A DNA stretch of 14,490 nt from Paraglomus occultum (taxonomy: Eukaryota > Glomeromycota > Glomeromycetes > Paraglomerales > Paraglomeraceae), in contig CAJVPJ010000928.1 of NCBI GenBank assembly GCA_910592205.1, positions 1 through 14,490 on the forward strand, read 5' to 3'. Positions 1 to 9,605 of this stretch are shown one piece after another. The position numbers and the translations under genes were made by a program. Under the pieces are notes generated by a model. The model was not told the DNA's origin, searched no databases, and was given only the letters and a program-made list of their open reading frames with translations. Position 1 is the stretch's first letter. Each line of letters starts with the position of its first letter.

Positions 1-620
1 AACAATAGCATTGCGTCATCGGCTGTCTAAAATAGAATTAATTGAGTGCACTGCCGAATTACAATTCGTTTATTAGTCAATTGTAATTGTAGAGCAAATT
101 TTATTCAATGGCGTTTTTTTCGACCTGCCGCTTTCACAGGTAGATACGCAATCAGGGATCTAAAATGGGACAATAAAGTCCCTTTGCACTTGCGTAGTCG
201 GGGGCATAAACAAAAGTTTGTTTGAATGGCGTTATTCCCACCTTGACCATCTTACGTGTTGCACATTGACTAATCAGGAAAGCCAGAACGATCGTTAGAC
301 CCGACCCTATCTGCGTACAATGTTGTCATGCATACCTGGTGGTCATCAACAATAAAGCTGATGATGCGTGCAACGTATGACTTGGTGTCTTTATCGACTT
401 GCCTTGGAACGGGTGTGTGTAAGTAATTGGCGGATATCCAAATCATAGCAAAGAAAGGACGCACGTCTTTTTTTCTGTGTATAATACATTACAGTTGGAT
501 TATTAAATGTTCAACTACAGTATTGTCTCTATTACGTGCATTTTTTGCATAAACACTTTTATAATCAACTTGGGTATTTCTTTTATCAGTTTCACTAAAT
601 CGATTAACAGCATTTCAGTG
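1..620 (+). repeat. Dispersed repeat, copy A (inverted partner at about 8960-9605)
   Basis: Read on the plus strand, this stretch matches the reverse complement of about 8960-9605 in a series of collinear blocks. The best block is an exact 17-nt match, TTCAATGGCGTTTTTTT (104-120 against 9507-9523). It is followed by GCTTTCACAGG (130-140 against 9492-9502) and GATCTAAAAT (157-166 against 9475-9484). Weaker blocks in the same order lie near 285 (AATCAGGAAAG against AATTAGGAAAG), 325-345 (CATGCAT then CTGGTG), 415-430 (GTGTGTAA), 535 (ATTACGT) and 600 (ATCGATTAACAG against ATCGATGTAGCAG). Similarity also runs left to about position 5, so the copy probably continues outside the window. The blocks are separated by indels. 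Reading frames are not conserved between the copies, so it looks non-coding. The repeat family is not recognised. The right boundary is approximate. Confidence 0.7.
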
Positions 621-1180
621 GCAAAGTATGTTTCCAGCAGTAATCTGAAATTATTAGTAAACTTACATGTTTAAGTTATTTGGTCATTTAATCCTACTTG
701 AAATTTGATAATTATATTATGAATACTAATTAACAGCTAACGCTTTCTGATGATGAACTGCCACCAATAGTAACAATACAAGTTTTATGCGGAATCATGT
801 GTTGTATTATTATGCTCTTATGAGAAATTGATATCATGCATGTCATACAATAATACATATATATCTATGAATGTCAACGTTTTATCAAATGCTTGGATAG
901 TGATGAAGAAATTTAAGTTTGGTTTGTTTTATTTTTTTGGACTGTGTCTTATCAAGATTCCTGACATGCTTTCGCTCTCTTATCATAATTGCACTTGGTC
1001 TTCCTTACAAGTCAAAGTAATAGTGATGTTGCTGACAAAGAAACACAGCAAATCAGAGTCACCCATGTGTGCTGAATAAAGACCTCAAAACCTCAACCGA
1101 CAAGGGGCAGATTATATGTCGGCGGCTTGTTCAATCCATTTAGGACAAGATCATTATAAAATGAACCTTCACCCGCACCA
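621..1180. other. AT-rich stretch with no recognised gene
   Basis: Plain AT-rich sequence between repeat copy A and the GC-richer patch. One open frame of 83 codons lies at 828-1079 on the plus strand. Its Met/Ile/Phe/Ser/Tyr-rich make-up fits AT-biased non-coding DNA, and it has no recognisable motif. I see nothing else that can be supported. Confidence 0.5.
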
Positions 1181-1900
1181 TTAGATTAAAAAGTTTTTTG
1201 ATAAGCTGACCACGAACACTAAATTTCCTAAAAATCTTGTTCCAAAGGTAACCTCGCAGAATATGCTCATCAGAGTCACGTTAATACGACAAATGGACAA
1301 TGGAATATACAAAGCCATAATCAAGTTGAACCCAATTCTTGTCCTTATTCTGATGACGGTCCGTCTAATCATTCAAAACGTTCAATAAATGTGTGTGTTC
1401 GGCTCCTTGGTGCGGTGCAAAATCGTTTGGATACCATGTGGTCTTGTATGCTTTCGCTCCTTCCACGTCGGTTTACGAAATTTACTTTCTCTCCGTTTTA
1501 TACGAAATGCGGCGGTTTTATCTGTGGACCCGCAGACGACACTACGGCCGATTACTTACGATCCAGCCACACAACTATCACCGACATCACTGTTGTTGTT
1601 CACGATCAAGCCATAGGGTTGATTACTTTCGATTTAGCCGGGGGCTCCCTGTTCTTGCGAAAGTGACACGCTGTCTGTTATGCTATTTACAGACAAGCCC
1701 ATGGCGATACGCGGCTCAGGATTCGAGAGTTTTTTGGGGAGTGGTGTTCCTTGGGGAGAAGCAACGCAATACAACTTATAGACATTGGAAGTCGAGACGG
1801 TAACATCTGCCAACGTTTGGGGCACTCATGATGAGAATGGAACTGGTCAGGGGAACTTTGCAGGCGTCAGATGAGATGGGATGGGAAAATGTATGGGAGT
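1181..1900. other. GC-richer patch with several overlapping open frames; decayed coding DNA or chance
   Basis: This patch is clearly richer in G and C than its surroundings, and several frames stay open together. On the plus strand, the frame of 1391-1666 (91 codons) ends at one TGA and stays open in the same frame from 1667 to 1831. The second part contains the run QLIDIGSRDG, which loosely resembles motif I (hydrophobic-hydrophobic-D-hydrophobic-G-x-G/R-x-G) of SAM-dependent methyltransferases. A separate frame of 136 codons (1393-1803) is rich in His, Cys, Trp and Arg and looks like a shadow. An exon-like piece at about 1188-1248 sits between a possible acceptor (ATTAG) and donor (AAG|GTAACC). 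None of this forms a complete gene. It may be a decayed gene fragment, or simply GC-rich DNA in which stop codons are rare. Confidence 0.3.
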
Positions 1901-1972
1901 CATAAGATATCTGTACCTTTAATTTGACAAATATATTTATATAATATATTTTATTATAAAAAATTATCAAAT

Positions 1973-2006
1973 AAATAAAGATTTTTTTACAATAAAGATT
2001 TTTTTA
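1973..2006 (+). repeat. Short direct repeat, two copies of AATAAAGATTTTTTTA
   Basis: The unit AATAAAGATTTTTTTA appears twice, separated by a single C, just inside the AT-rich tract. It looks like a local slippage duplication. Confidence 0.8.
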
Positions 2007-3351
2007 TGGCATGTTGATCCAATTTATGTATCTGTTTGATTTATTGCGATGTTTATAGTAATAATATATATGTATACGTTGCACCCAAGTATAAATATAT
2101 ATTATCAGTATTTTGTAAAAGAATTGAGATAAAGACTTTCAAATATTCATTAGTATTGTTATTATTATCAATTTCATAAGTTACTTTTTGTTCAAAGATT
2201 TCGTATTACAGATGTCTAGCAAATTTTTCAGTACGTTACTAATATTCTTTTATTATATACGCCAAATACCGTTTGATATTGCAGCCTGCTTACACATTTC
2301 TCTGAATAATTTTTTTTTACTATATGCAACGTTTCGACTACTGTACTTTTGCGCATATCGTTAGCTATTATCAGTCTAAATTACTTAATGTTATTAATTT
2401 TTTTATACAATTTTCCCAGAATAATATTATATTAAGTTACAGCTTTTTATATTGTCATAACTTGTTAATAATATGTCTGTTTGACATTATTTTCTACTTA
2501 TTTTGTACCATCACTATACACTGTTTAAAAAGTATGTTTATATTACAAGCACATAATTCAATGCTTAAACTTCAGCTATTGTAACAGAATTTCCTTTGCT
2601 TTTTCCATAAAGATAAACATTAAATCTGACAGCGATGCATTGGTCGAACAGCTCATTAATAAATGACCGTAGAATAATGGGTAAAAAAAATTAATTTGGC
2701 AAAATTAAAGTTTTAACTAATTAAAAATTGTATTAAACCCATTTATAATTTTGATATCCAAAATTATACTAATACGTTAAAAAATTACCATAGATGTAAA
2801 CTATTACTATTAAATTGACAAAAATCAGCCGCTCAAGATTTTTAAACTCCCCCCAAAAAAGCCGTAGATTTGAAAAATAAAACACATATGAAATACGTAT
2901 TGTATAACATGCATACAGTTTTACAGTCAAAAATGCTGTTACTTTAAGCATGCCTGTTATGACTATAAATTTCTTGGTTTTTGATATAATCTATTTCATT
3001 ATAGTGCATCGTTGAAAAGTTATAATAAGCTTGTAATTTTACCCGTCTACCTTGTAGAATTATTTGTATAGATTATCAAGTATGCTTTAATTTAGTACTA
3101 AACTCGCTTTTTATAACGAATATGTAAAACTATTTTTCGTGCAATTATTTTTTTAGAAAAGTTATTTCTACATTCACTATTATTATTACTAAAGTTTTGA
3201 TCCTGATAATAAAGTTTATTTTTCGTTGTCCGACTGAAAAAAATTTTGTATTTCATTTCTCCCTCTTTTAAAGTGTAGAAATTAAACCCGTTTAGCCGTT
3301 TTTTATTTAACTGCACAAAACCATAAACAGTTACTCAATATGTTAGCCCAG

Positions 3352-3392
3352 ACTCAGACACATTAATAAATTTATATTGCCTTTGTCTGAGT
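3352..3392. repeat. 9-bp inverted repeat (ACTCAGACA / TGTCTGAGT)
   Basis: ACTCAGACA at 3352-3360 is the exact reverse complement of TGTCTGAGT at 3384-3392, with 23 nt between. It could fold as a hairpin. In DNA this AT-rich, a 9-bp match may be chance, although the arms themselves are not AT-only. Confidence 0.6.
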
Positions 3393-3435
3393 AATTAATA
3401 GTCAAACTTTGCACAAGTTTTATTTTTTTAGTAAC

Positions 3436-3455
3436 AATTGGTATCAAAACCAATT
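3436..3455. repeat. 7-bp inverted repeat with 6-nt spacer
   Basis: AATTGGT (3436-3442) and ACCAATT (3449-3455) are exact reverse complements around ATCAAA. No function is implied. Confidence 0.6.
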
Positions 3456-3787
3456 TTGCAAATTTAAGCCATTACGAATAAAACATTGCAATTCTCTGAA
3501 TGCTTTACAAGTAGTTTACATAATATTTTAAACCTTACAATAAGGTAATTTCTTAAAATGTCAGAGCATTGCAAACTATCTAATGCTTGTATGAAGAATA
3601 AGCCTAAGAATAGACCTGAGTTCCTATGTCGACATTCTGATCTATCAAACACACTATTATTAATCTATTTTAATAACACACTAAATTATCATTTATGAAC
3701 CAACTATATTAATTCTACATAAAGTAATGTTTCAATTTTTGGAAAGTAAGAGCGCTCTAAATTTAAAGTAATTATTAGCTTTAGATA

Positions 3788-3810
3788 AATTTTAATTTTA
3801 AATTAAAATT
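3788..3810. repeat. Perfect A/T palindrome, 11-bp arms
   Basis: AATTTTAATTT (3788-3798) and AAATTAAAATT (3800-3810) are perfect reverse complements around a single T. Only A and T are involved, so chance or slippage is likely. It could extrude as a cruciform. Confidence 0.75.
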
Positions 3811-4393
3811 GTAAACTTGAGCAATAAAATTTTGTAACTCATCGAAATGGTAAGTTGGGTTTTTCTGACATTTCCACAACAAAGTGTGTAAAATAAAAGT
3901 ACGTATTAGGATATTCATTAATTCCTGTATTAGTATTTCAAGCCAAGCAAAGTATAACTTTGATCAAGTTGTCTGCACATATTAGGCTGACATCTGATGT
4001 ATGTCGGGATAACAAAGTTATTTTAGTATTATGAAGTACCTTTTTTCCTAATAATTAATTCCGTAATGTGTAGCAAACACTGTGATCTTCTTATTTTAAA
4101 CATTGTCATTAACCACTATAATTATATCTCGTGCTCTTGTTAGGTACAATCTCAAATCTAATCAATACAGGATGTATTCCACTATATTACCACAAATATT
4201 CTTTTAGACGTCATATATCGTTTAGTAATCGCTTAAACCACTTAATCGATCGTATCTCATTGCAAAGTTCTTGTTTGACCATTTTGGCATGTTCCCATCT
4301 GTCTCTGCATGTTACAATACGGAGCGACATTGATTACTCATTGACCGGTGTCACATTTGACAGGATTAAACTTTGACTCCCTTCTTTTCTTCT

Positions 4394-4395
<2 letters not shown>

Positions 4396-4443
<48 letters not shown>
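4396..4443. repeat. Uninterrupted run of 48 T
   Basis: A pure T tract of 48 nt, preceded by a C/T-rich stretch (4378-4395) and followed by CCTCCC. On the minus strand this is a poly(A) run, and it directly adjoins a GC-richer block (4444-5110). That geometry fits the 3' end of a retroposed sequence lying on the minus strand. A simple mononucleotide microsatellite explains it equally well. No target-site duplication was identified. Confidence 0.85.
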
Positions 4444-4654
4444 CCTCCCTAAATAAGTTAAACCAACGGATCTATCTACGCCGCCTTATAAATATGCAGA
4501 ACTTAAGACTACAATAAGTGACCGAATATTTCGTACCATTGAGGGCCGAAAATAGAGACTGACATTGTCCATCTTGAGTAATTTATATACAGGTAATTAA
4601 TAGATTAAACGGTATATGAACAGAAGACGTACCGTATACTCACAAAAATTTTCT

Positions 4655-4662
4655 TATAAAAG
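4655..4662 (+). promoter_or_regulatory. Candidate TATA box, TATAAAAG
   Basis: TATAAAAGGCGCC is a close match to the canonical eukaryotic TATA element followed by GC-rich DNA. About 30 nt downstream, a start within GTCAAAG (4682-4688) is at the usual distance. From there, the first ATG is at 4767 and opens a 64-codon frame. No other promoter elements were recognised. Confidence 0.4.
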
Positions 4663-4766
4663 GCGCCTCTCGAGATTCACCGTCAAAGTCGCTAAACAAG
4701 ACCAAAGACGCCGTTGCCTAATATTACACAATCCCACATAAAATTTCAAGCAATCAAGTTGGCTTT

Positions 4767-4961
4767 ATGACGCTTTATCCTCTCTCTGCCTTATGCACAT
4801 TGCCTCCGCTTTACCGAGCAACCGTTATACGTCGACGGCTATCGTATGTAATTGGACCAAATGGACTAGCTGCTCGCCAGGGTCCGGACGAACCACAGCC
4901 TGTAACTCGGGTGTTAAATGAAGTTACAACGGAGACGGGCAAAATTTTTTTGCAAATTTGA
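4767..4961 (+). CDS. Candidate 64-aa ORF downstream of the TATA box, function unknown
   Basis: This is the first ATG after the predicted start site of the TATAAAAG box, giving a 5' leader of roughly 80 nt. The protein begins with a mildly hydrophobic stretch (MTLYPLSALCTLPPLY), followed by a tribasic Arg site (near residues 23-25) and a hydrophilic C-terminal half. It lies in a GC-richer block than its neighbours. The sequence IGPNGLAAR near residues 30-38 is not a Walker A motif, because GKS is absent. A second frame (ATG 4793, stop ending 4921, 42 codons) contains CNWTKWTSCSPG, which looks like the start of a thrombospondin type 1 repeat. Only one frame can be real, and neither may be. No splice-consistent continuation was found. 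Confidence 0.22.
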   Translation: MTLYPLSALCTLPPLYRATVIRRRLSYVIGPNGLAARQGPDEPQPVTRVLNEVTTETGKIFLQI

Positions 4962-5106
4962 AAGCATACGTGTTATTAAAATTTTTGCATGGGAGACCAA
5001 GAGCAGCAACGGTAAAAGAAGAAGATGGAGAGGTAGTTGACTGGGAGAGAATGGGAGAAAGATTCGGGGGGGGTTGCAAAAGCCAACGGCTGATGCAATA
5101 GCTCAT

Positions 5107-6830
5107 ACTTTGTGGTGGAAAAATATGTAATTTTCATAAATTAATTAATATTCAACCTGATATTTTAACTCATAATGAAAATTTTAAATTGTAATAATAA
5201 TATTATTTCTAAATTATTGGAACTGTATCTTTCAAAAGTTTTCTTTAAAGCAAAAAAATACATTTTAGTTGTAAAGTTTGAATATTTCTAATAAACTTAC
5301 TATTGCATTATTTACACAAAGCGATCATTATCTGAAAAGTTTCTAATGCATCCTAATATAAATTACGCTAGCCTTGTAATAGACTCTGCTTGTTTCCTTT
5401 TTACGACGTGCTCCGCAGTCATTAGCACAGTAGGTTATACTCCATCAAGAATGAATAATAATAATAATGGATTATAAAATATGTTGTGCAACCAATGTTA
5501 ACACGTGATATTTTTTGATCTAATCTCACTCTCACGGCACTGTGGGCGGACCCAAAAAATCAACTTTCTGATATATCAAAAGCACATGCCTCCAACATAT
5601 GGAAAGGTAATTGTGATTGATCTGTATGATGAGTACGAAAGAGAGAGTTTGGGTATATAATGTTTATTAAGATGTTTCTTTCTAGACAAGATATAAAAAA
5701 AAAGCGAAAGTATTTCTTCCAGGCTGGATCTTTTGCGCGCTTTTTTATGTAACGTTATCTTCAACTAATATTGATCACTTATGTTGCATCACCTCTAATC
5801 GTACAATTATTTCTCAATATTTTCTCCTCATTCGACCTTGGACGTGTGGACAGTCTGATGACATTGAGATTTGGCCTTTGCGAATCGAAGAATTCGATTA
5901 GTATCTAAAACTCAAGGAGAACGGTACGAGTTGCGAAATCGTGAAAGAATAAATTTCACATTCATTAATGATTGTCATGTAGTAACCATGACCCGGAACT
6001 GTATGATCATATCGAATTTATTTTACAAAAAGCTTTTGTCGTTCAATGATATAACCTGTTTCCTTAATAGATTTACGTATATTATTAGCATGAAATATTG
6101 AAGACGTCAAAGGATCTGTTTCTACTGTCATTCATGTAAATGGGCACTTGTTAGTCAAAGGTAAGCTATGAAATTATACGAGAAACAGATATTCCTAGGT
6201 CGATTTGTCTAAATCGTCATTGTATTAGGAGGATTATAACGACCGACATTTCAGTCTAAAAGACTTTTTAAGAGTCATATACAATGGCGTCTGGTCCTTG
6301 TAAGTAACTAAATTCTCGTATATTATAATTGCATAACTGGTTTACTAGATCAATTGGAGATAATTCTTGAACTGGTCAAATGATGATTATCGACAGGAGA
6401 GTGGCTTTTTCGCAGATTGTGTTTGTGTGGTGAGTGATCATGGGAGAAAGGATGGAGACGGGTACTAGTTAATTGAGTGGACCAAATAAAGCCAGGTGTG
6501 AGGAATATTAATGGAATTGAATAAATTGAACAGGAACTCTGGTGGAATAGTAAACAATATACTAGGCAAGAGAAGCATGCAATAATGGTTAATGGCATCG
6601 GCGTCCTTCGTCAAAATTCTCATGAATAGTTTGACGAGTACCTTAAGCTTATCCAATAAATTGGTCGAAGAGATTTGGTAAGTGAATACGGGCTTCTTTA
6701 ACTGAATAAACATATTGGGCCGTGATTGTCTATGGAAAAATAGTAACGGAAAATTTATTCGACTTCTTGAAGACGGGTCTCATTGGATTTGCTGAAGTAG
6801 ATTCATCCATGAAGGTAGCGCATAACTTGC
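5107..6830. other. Intergenic stretch with no supported gene
   Basis: AT-rich DNA containing a short AAT microsatellite (about 5454-5468) and scattered open frames. The longest is on the minus strand from about 6780 to 6465, roughly 105 codons without a stop, with its first ATG at 6713. It is hydrophobic and shows no family motif, and a frame of this length is expected by chance about once in DNA of this composition. The 76-codon plus frame at 5871-6101 also lacks any recognisable feature. Confidence 0.45.
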
Positions 6831-7052
6831 ATGTGCCACGGACTCAACCAGGAAAGCCTATATCCCGGGCGAGCCTATGAAACTATCAAGCCTTTGCTCA
6901 ATGAACAATCATCTTTTGGTGCTATTTTTGGTGGTGCAGCTGCGATGGACTGTCGTCGTCTATCTATTCCCTACAATGAAAGAAGCCCGGCCGATCAAAT
7001 AGCGAAATTTCAGACACAGAACGACAAATTTACAGGCAGACAGGCCTTGTGA
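6831..7052 (+). CDS. Candidate short ORF or exon fragment, function unknown
   Basis: Seventy-three codons from an ATG to a TGA, with a more balanced amino-acid composition than other frames nearby. It includes a small Gly/Ala-rich stretch (FGAIFGGAAAMDC) and a polar C-terminal third. An in-frame TAG lies a few codons upstream, so the ATG at 6831 is the natural start unless a splice acceptor intervenes. No TATA element or flanking exon was identified and the sequence is not recognised. It may be a fragment of a decayed gene or mobile element, or chance. Confidence 0.2.
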   Translation: MCHGLNQESLYPGRAYETIKPLLNEQSSFGAIFGGAAAMDCRRLSIPYNERSPADQIAKFQTQNDKFTGRQAL

Positions 7053-8403
7053 TGTGAGCTACAAATAAGGAAATCGAAACGGAATTATTGTATGTTTGGA
7101 AAATGTCTGTATTAATTATGATTAGATCGAACTTCTCTGCGCGTCACTCATTTAACAATATTTTTCATATGCTGACCGTATCTCTTCGTTTCATAACTTT
7201 TAACACCAGAAAATTCCGCGTAGAAACTGTCAAAACGCGAATAGCTACAGCGCCATTCCGACATGACCAACGTTTTCTTGACACATGGAATCGAGACACA
7301 GGAGATTGTACAGATAAAGAGAAGAAGATTTCTTTGAGTGTCAATGGAAAACCGTAGGCCAGGATTAGGATATAGAAGGTGAAATTAGAAGAGACGGGGT
7401 ACAACCTCTGAAAAAGAATGTGGGAGACCGTTGAATATAGAATTGAGCTCGGGCTGACGAATGAGGAAGGTGATGCATTATGCATTAGGAAGGTAGCCTA
7501 CGGTTAGAAGAAAATAGAACGAAGAGAAACATGAAAATTTCAAAAGAGTATGAATTGCGGCTGTGCGGCTACAAAAAAATAATAAAAGGGCAAAAGGAAC
7601 CTAATCCTGAGGGATGTGATCTTTGTCACATGTCACATGTGTAGATCGATAGCTCGGGAGAAAGGTAGTTATAGTATTGAATAAAGAGCTTTGGTGTTGA
7701 GATTTGGGAAAATACGAAAGGTCAAGAAAACATCTGGAAAAGGGTATAAGGGAAGGATTGACTAATACGCATGTTTATCTTAATATTCTTGATTCTGTCT
7801 AAGGTTCAACGGAGTAACCCAATTTTTACGTTGAGATAAATGAATGTAATACGGGAGCTTTATTTTTCGGTGAGTAAAAAATAGAGTTAGATTGTTAGAT
7901 GATGGCAAAAATAAGAGGGCGTTAGCCACATACTGTATCTGTTTAGTAACACACTTACATCTGTAGTGCTTTTTCCGTATACCACCAACACGAATTATAG
8001 TTTCCCGAATGCTGGATTATTGCTTCAACCAGGTATTAGCATTGAAGAAGTTGGCAAAGTAGGACCAGCACCGGCAAATGATAATTTATCATAATATTTT
8101 GATACTATTAATAGGCTTAATATTAATCTTGTAGTGGCTTATTGTGGAATATTGAATGACTAAAAGTGATCTGGCGACGTAATTACAACTCGTTTGATAC
8201 GCTCCTTGTACGGGTATAATCTCATCATTAGCATCTGCTTTTCCTGCAAACGATGAATATAAAGTCTTTTATTGATACTAATGCTTGTTATTAATTAAAA
8301 AGGTTGGTGTAGTCCGTGATTGGTTATTTCTCAATTATTGTTATCTTAATTTATTAAGTAATGGTTTGGTCTATTTGTTATTTGCTTAGTTAAATAACGG
8401 CAG
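7053..8403. other. Intergenic; purine-rich plus strand in part
   Basis: From about 7340 to 7770 the plus strand is unusually rich in A and G (for example GAAATTAGAAGAGACGGGG). A 37-codon frame at 7531-7644 (starting MKISKEYELRLCGYKK and containing a CDLC pair) and a 60-codon open stretch ending with TAA near 8092 fall in this region. Neither has supporting splice or promoter signals. Overlapping 89- and 106-codon frames on opposite strands near 7090-7485 probably reflect few stop codons rather than genes. Confidence 0.4.
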
Positions 8404-8520
8404 TTGGCATCAAGATTTTCCGTGGTCGATTTCGATGATGATGCGATGCTCCGCGTGGCGAGAAATGCTTACTTATGTTCCGTGCAGCTAGCCAACCAGG
8501 CGATGCTTTATGTACTACGA
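8404..8520 (+). CDS. Possible orphan internal exon
   Basis: Thirty-nine codons of balanced composition (including FSVVDFDDDAMLRVARNAYL) end exactly at a consensus donor, CGA|GTAAGT (8521), in phase 0. The stretch is much richer in G and C than its flanks. The acceptor side is weak: the frame has a TAA at 8395-8397 and the only AG after it is CGGCAG, without a good pyrimidine tract. No neighbouring exon could be joined to it, and the sequence is not recognised. It could be a fragment of a gene otherwise outside the window, or a coincidence of a donor-like site with an open frame. Confidence 0.2.
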
Positions 8521-8959
8521 GTAAGTATTATTAGGAAATAGTCGCTGGATAAGCTGTTATGCTGTTTGCTATCTAAAGTATATGACCAAACTTATCTGGC
8601 TTATTTAATAGCTTTGCCAAGGAAACACCGTCTGGCATTCTAGAAACAAACGTTCCATTTCCGAGTTGTTAAGGCGTTATCATAGCGGCTTGTTTAATGT
8701 AACGACTCTCACGATAATTAACAAGATTACCAACAATTATAGTTTTCGACCTTGCTTCGCAATATGCAGACAATCACTAATGTTCGTTGCATTGAGCAAA
8801 ATTGTTCACACGTGAATTGAGAAAATGGTTAAAAAGAGAGACTTCAAAAGGTTAAATAATCAGCAGATCTATATTAACCGTTGCGTTAGCGAATTGCGAT
8901 ACGCATTCCAATCTTACCATCTCCATGGATTGATAAATGTCCACTGTCTTTTTTATCCA
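8521..8959. other. No recognised gene
   Basis: Moderately AT-rich DNA between the orphan exon candidate and repeat copy B. An open plus-strand frame of 68 codons (about 8613-8816) has no ATG near its start and no known motif. Nothing else can be supported. Confidence 0.4.
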
Positions 8960-9605
8960 ACAAATCTGCTACATCGATGTTAATATGTCACAATGTCAAG
9001 AAGAAAACACGGTTTGCGTTACGTACCCAAGCATTAGACAATGATCGAACGTAATAACCGACAATATAATTTTAACATCAAATGATGAGCAGGAAGAGAC
9101 TTGCGTTTCTTCTTGTGGTCTATACTATAATTTAGTCTTCACTTGGCATACCATATGTCGTAGAGGGCATAAAACTCAACCGTCAACTGTTACACACTCG
9201 ACATTCCAAAAGTCAAGCACCACGTATTGCAATATTAGTATATTATAATTATCACCAGCACATGCATGAAGCATTGTTTGTCAATACTACTTTTATGCAG
9301 ACCGGACTTTCCAACTTTCCTAATTAATCATTTGCCCTACTTTATACCTGATGTGTAACCGCGTAACAGGTTTTTGTGTTGCAGAACATTATTTTTCGTG
9401 AATAACGCCGTTGAGACGACATTGCTTCCTTCGACTAAAAAGATCTCGGCCATCGTAAAAGGTTTTATTGACCTATTTTAGATCATTGGTGCCTGTGAAA
9501 GCAAAAAAAAAAACGCCATTGAACAAGGTTTGCCCTACACTCAGCTTAGTTAAACAAATGATTATCGCAAGCACTTTATCTATCCGCAGATAATGCAATT
9601 GCTTG
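8960..9605 (-). repeat. Dispersed repeat, copy B (reverse orientation to copy A)
   Basis: The minus strand of this stretch aligns in order with positions 1-620. The anchor is an exact 17-nt match (9507-9523), and collinear blocks extend on both sides, including GTAGGGCAAA (against GTAGAGCAAA in copy A) and GCATTATCTGCGG at the outer end (against GCGTCATCGGCTG in copy A). Identity drops toward 8960, so the inner boundary is approximate. Copy A sits at the left edge of the window and copy B points back at it, so the two bracket about 9.6 kb as inverted repeats. A 65-codon minus-strand frame at 9473-9670 overlaps the repeat and is probably incidental. Confidence 0.7.

Larger units (their letters stand above)
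1901..4395. other. About 2.5 kb of very AT-rich intergenic DNA
   Basis: No exon with plausible codon use was found on either strand. The open frames here (for example 2324-2584 plus, 3098-3316 minus, 3464-3652 minus, 4131-4376 plus) are dominated by Ile, Phe, Leu, Asn, Lys and Tyr, as AT-biased random sequence would give. Several small inverted repeats are present and are listed separately. No promoter or transposon end was recognised. Confidence 0.55.

Noticed and set aside
270-464. 64-codon minus-strand ORF inside repeat copy A
   Set aside because: The matching part of copy B does not preserve the frame, so the repeat is not conserved as coding sequence.
1393-1803. 136-codon plus-strand ORF
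   Set aside because: Extremely rich in His, Cys, Trp, Arg and Tyr, overlaps two other plus frames, and lacks any motif. Explained by local GC content.
2324-2584. 86-codon plus-strand ORF resembling a membrane protein
   Set aside because: Hydrophobicity comes from T-rich codons (Phe, Leu, Ile, Tyr) in AT-rich DNA; no start context or neighbours support it.
4836-4880. IGPNG in a plus-strand frame, considered as the SMC5 Walker A loop
   Set aside because: It continues LAARQG rather than xGKS/T, lies about 6 kb upstream of the hinge exons, and the surrounding residues do not match an SMC head.
6465-6713. 82-codon hydrophobic minus-strand ORF
   Set aside because: The length is expected by chance at this base composition, no family motif is visible, and it overlaps another minus frame.
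7531-7644. 37-codon ORF with Cys pairs (CGY and CDLC)
   Set aside because: Very short, Lys/Glu-rich because of the purine-rich strand, and without promoter or splice support.
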